Below are positions 62,871 to 64,000 of a DNA stretch of 64,000 nt, piece by piece. Position numbers and translations under genes: made by a program. Below the pieces are notes generated by a model, which saw only the letters and a program-made list of their open reading frames with translations, searched no databases and had not been told where the DNA came from. Within the stretch, counting starts at the first letter, position 1. Each line of letters begins with the position of its first letter. Origin of the DNA: CAYSLC01 sp964431545 (lineage in GTDB: Bacteria > Desulfobacterota > Desulfobacteria > Desulfobacterales > JAABSP01); contig CAYSLC010000002.1 in assembly GCA_964431545.1 (NCBI GenBank), positions 1 through 64,000 on the forward strand, in the 5' to 3' direction.

Positions 62871-63426
62871 ATCCGAACACGGCCGTCCCCGTCCCCCGTT
62901 CATCCCGGCCGCCGAAATAGTTCTGTTTCAGAAACAGGTCCCCGGCCGTGGACGGATGGCACATGATCGCCTCCTTTGCGCCGGGGAGGCCCGGGATCTC
63001 CCCGCCCACGGGGATGGCCGGATACTCGAAGTGGCAGATCTTCTCCGTGATGTCCCGGGGAAAGTTGACCTTGGCGGTGTAGATGACGAAGTTCCGGTGG
63101 ATGAAGTAGACATCCGGCCGCTTTTCCAGCTCCCGGAGCCGGCCGGCCTCCCACACCTCCTCACCCACCACCTCGTCGTCCTTCATCAGCAGCATGTGGG
63201 AGTGGCACCCCCAGTCGAAGTCGGGGCCGGTGACGGCCAGGATGACGTCGGGGCAGGCCAGGACCTCCCGGATGCCGCTGTTGTAGACCTTCCCCATGCC
63301 CATGAAGGCTTTCTTCTCGGCGGCCACCTCGATGTCGTAGAGGGCGTGGCGCGTCTCCGGTTCCACGGGAAAGGCGGCGAGGATCCCCGCCAGGTCGTCG
63401 ACGGCGGTCAGCAGTGCGTTCTCCAT
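62854..63426 (-). CDS. hypothetical protein downstream of partial CobW gene
   Basis: About 190 residues from ATG 63426 (MENALLTAVDDLAGILAAF), preceded by GGAGG; the frame upstream to 63861 is a shadow of the CobW gene. I recognise no family. It is soluble and contains several Cys/His residues that could bind metal: EVLACPDVILAV, FDWGCHSHMLLM, KICHFEYP and IMCHPSTAGD, three of them in C-H pairs. It follows the CobW gene by 26 bp on the same strand, so it is a good candidate for a metal-dependent client or partner of that GTPase. Confidence 0.65.
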   Translation of the reverse strand: MENALLTAVDDLAGILAAFPVEPETRHALYDIEVAAEKKAFMGMGKVYNSGIREVLACPDVILAVTGPDFDWGCHSHMLLMKDDEVVGEEVWEAGRLRELEKRPDVYFIHRNFVIYTAKVNFPRDITEKICHFEYPAIPVGGEIPGLPGAKEAIMCHPSTAGDLFLKQNYFGGRDERGTGTAVFGFRDAP

Positions 63427-63451
63427 AAAAAAACCTCCGGTCTCCCCCCGA

Positions 63452-64000
63452 CTACGGTTTCCGGCAGGCCGCGATGCGCCGGTCCATCTCCGGGGCGTTG
63501 AGGAACTGCCCGATGATGGAGACGATGCTTTCGGGGACCGCCGGGCTCTTCTCCGCGTGGATTCTCCCCCCCGAGATCTCGATGCGGACCCAGTCGGTTT
63601 CGGTCCGGAAGATCCCCTTGGCCCGGACCACGGTGCCGAGGGTCCCCCCGAGGAGCCCCTCGAAGAAGTCCCGCAGGCGGGCCTCGTCGAAGATGTCACG
63701 GGGGTACCGCCGGCCCACGGTCTGGTACTGCGCCGCGAGGCCGTGATCGTGCTCCGCTTCATCGACGGACCCCTCCTGGGACCTCGGCGGCGGGGCGTCG
63801 AGGATCCGCCCAAGAACCTCCGGGTCGAGCCGGGCGAATTCCACCGGATGGACGGCGGCATCGGGGTTGATCTCCCGGACCGAGGCGGCGAGGAGATCGG
63901 GCATGTTCGGCCCCACCAGGTCGATCTTGTTGAGGAGCACCGTGGCGGCCGCCCGGATCTGGTTCTCCATGAAAAACCGGTGGGATTTGACGAAGGAGAG
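63452..64000 (-). CDS. CobW/G3E-family GTPase, 5' part beyond window
   Basis: About 182 residues of the C-terminal part are visible; the frame continues past 64000 without a stop, so the Walker A and CxCC motifs lie outside. Visible are the guanine-specificity motif VLLNKIDLVGP, the switch to the CobW C-terminal domain with a His-containing stretch (DEAEHDHGLAAQYQ), and RLRDFFEGLLGGTLGTVVRAKG leading to a final WVRIEISGG segment. An internal ATG at 63970 is not the start because the upstream codons (FVKSHRFF) fit the family. It is the fourth G3E-type protein in the window and heads the visible part of a group with the Cys/His hypothetical gene. Confidence 0.8.
   Translation of the reverse strand, partial: LSFVKSHRFFMENQIRAAATVLLNKIDLVGPNMPDLLAASVREINPDAAVHPVEFARLDPEVLGRILDAPPPRSQEGSVDEAEHDHGLAAQYQTVGRRYPRDIFDEARLRDFFEGLLGGTLGTVVRAKGIFRTETDWVRIEISGGRIHAEKSPAVPESIVSIIGQFLNAPEMDRRIAACRKP

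Overview
The window is a high-GC (roughly two-thirds G+C by eye) bacterial chromosome segment with one 100-bp assembly gap (42312-42411). An LpxR-type outer-membrane lipid A deacylase shows a Gram-negative (diderm) cell. An ADP-forming acyl-CoA synthetase, corrinoid-methyltransferase genes (MtaA-type methyltransferase, RamA-type activase, several CobW/G3E GTPases, DUF1638, CbiM/CbiQO uptake) and sigma-54 regulators suggest an anaerobe, most likely of the Desulfobacterota (deltaproteobacterial) type; this is inference, since no rRNA or marker gene is present.

Layout. 1-4240: partial PhoD phosphatase, a TIM-barrel isomerase-like protein and an ADP-forming acetyl-CoA synthetase. 4286-7556: a lower-GC patch of small toxin-antitoxin genes, a dead REP-associated transposase fragment, broken antitoxin pieces and a metallophosphoesterase. 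7693-12786: two convergent secreted dockerin proteins and a small DUF1566 lipoprotein-sized exported protein. 12797-17421 (minus): hybrid histidine kinase, class II photolyase, LpxR. 17509-25396: a signalling block of a receiver, three consecutive kinases and a convergent receiver. 25657-27894: a Ser/Thr kinase with four PEGA repeats and a DUF1566 end. 28151-40458: metal/corrinoid block: CbiM, a CbiQ-CbiO fusion and a PAS-GAF sigma-54 activator; then two CobW-like GTPases around an unknown protein, an MtaA-type methyltransferase, a MoxR/CbbQ ATPase with its von Willebrand partner, and a DUF2284 protein. 40779-41906: nitronate monooxygenase family. 41996-50582: a low-GC island holding an orphan antitoxin, the gap, and a compact three-gene cassette (unknown protein, Tdp1/PLD-like nuclease, SNF2-like helicase), ending in a Phd/VapC pair. 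50598-57591: DHH phosphoesterase, RtcR, RecQ, Uma2 nuclease, AI-2E transporter. 57637-64000: a second corrinoid block with CobW, a 27-residue microprotein, a Rossmann protein, a PNPOx-fold protein, DUF1638, the RamA-type activase and a partial CobW.

Two things deserve most attention. First, the intergenic regions in front of cbiM and in front of the 33524 CobW gene share one architecture: two GGGG-N8-CCCC dyads exactly 69 bp apart, followed about 95 bp later by a -24/-12 promoter, with the sigma-54 activator gene lying between the two targets. This predicts a local regulon linking metal uptake to corrinoid enzyme maturation. Second, the 43139-49353 nuclease-helicase cassette looks like a phage-defence system that I cannot match with confidence to a named type.
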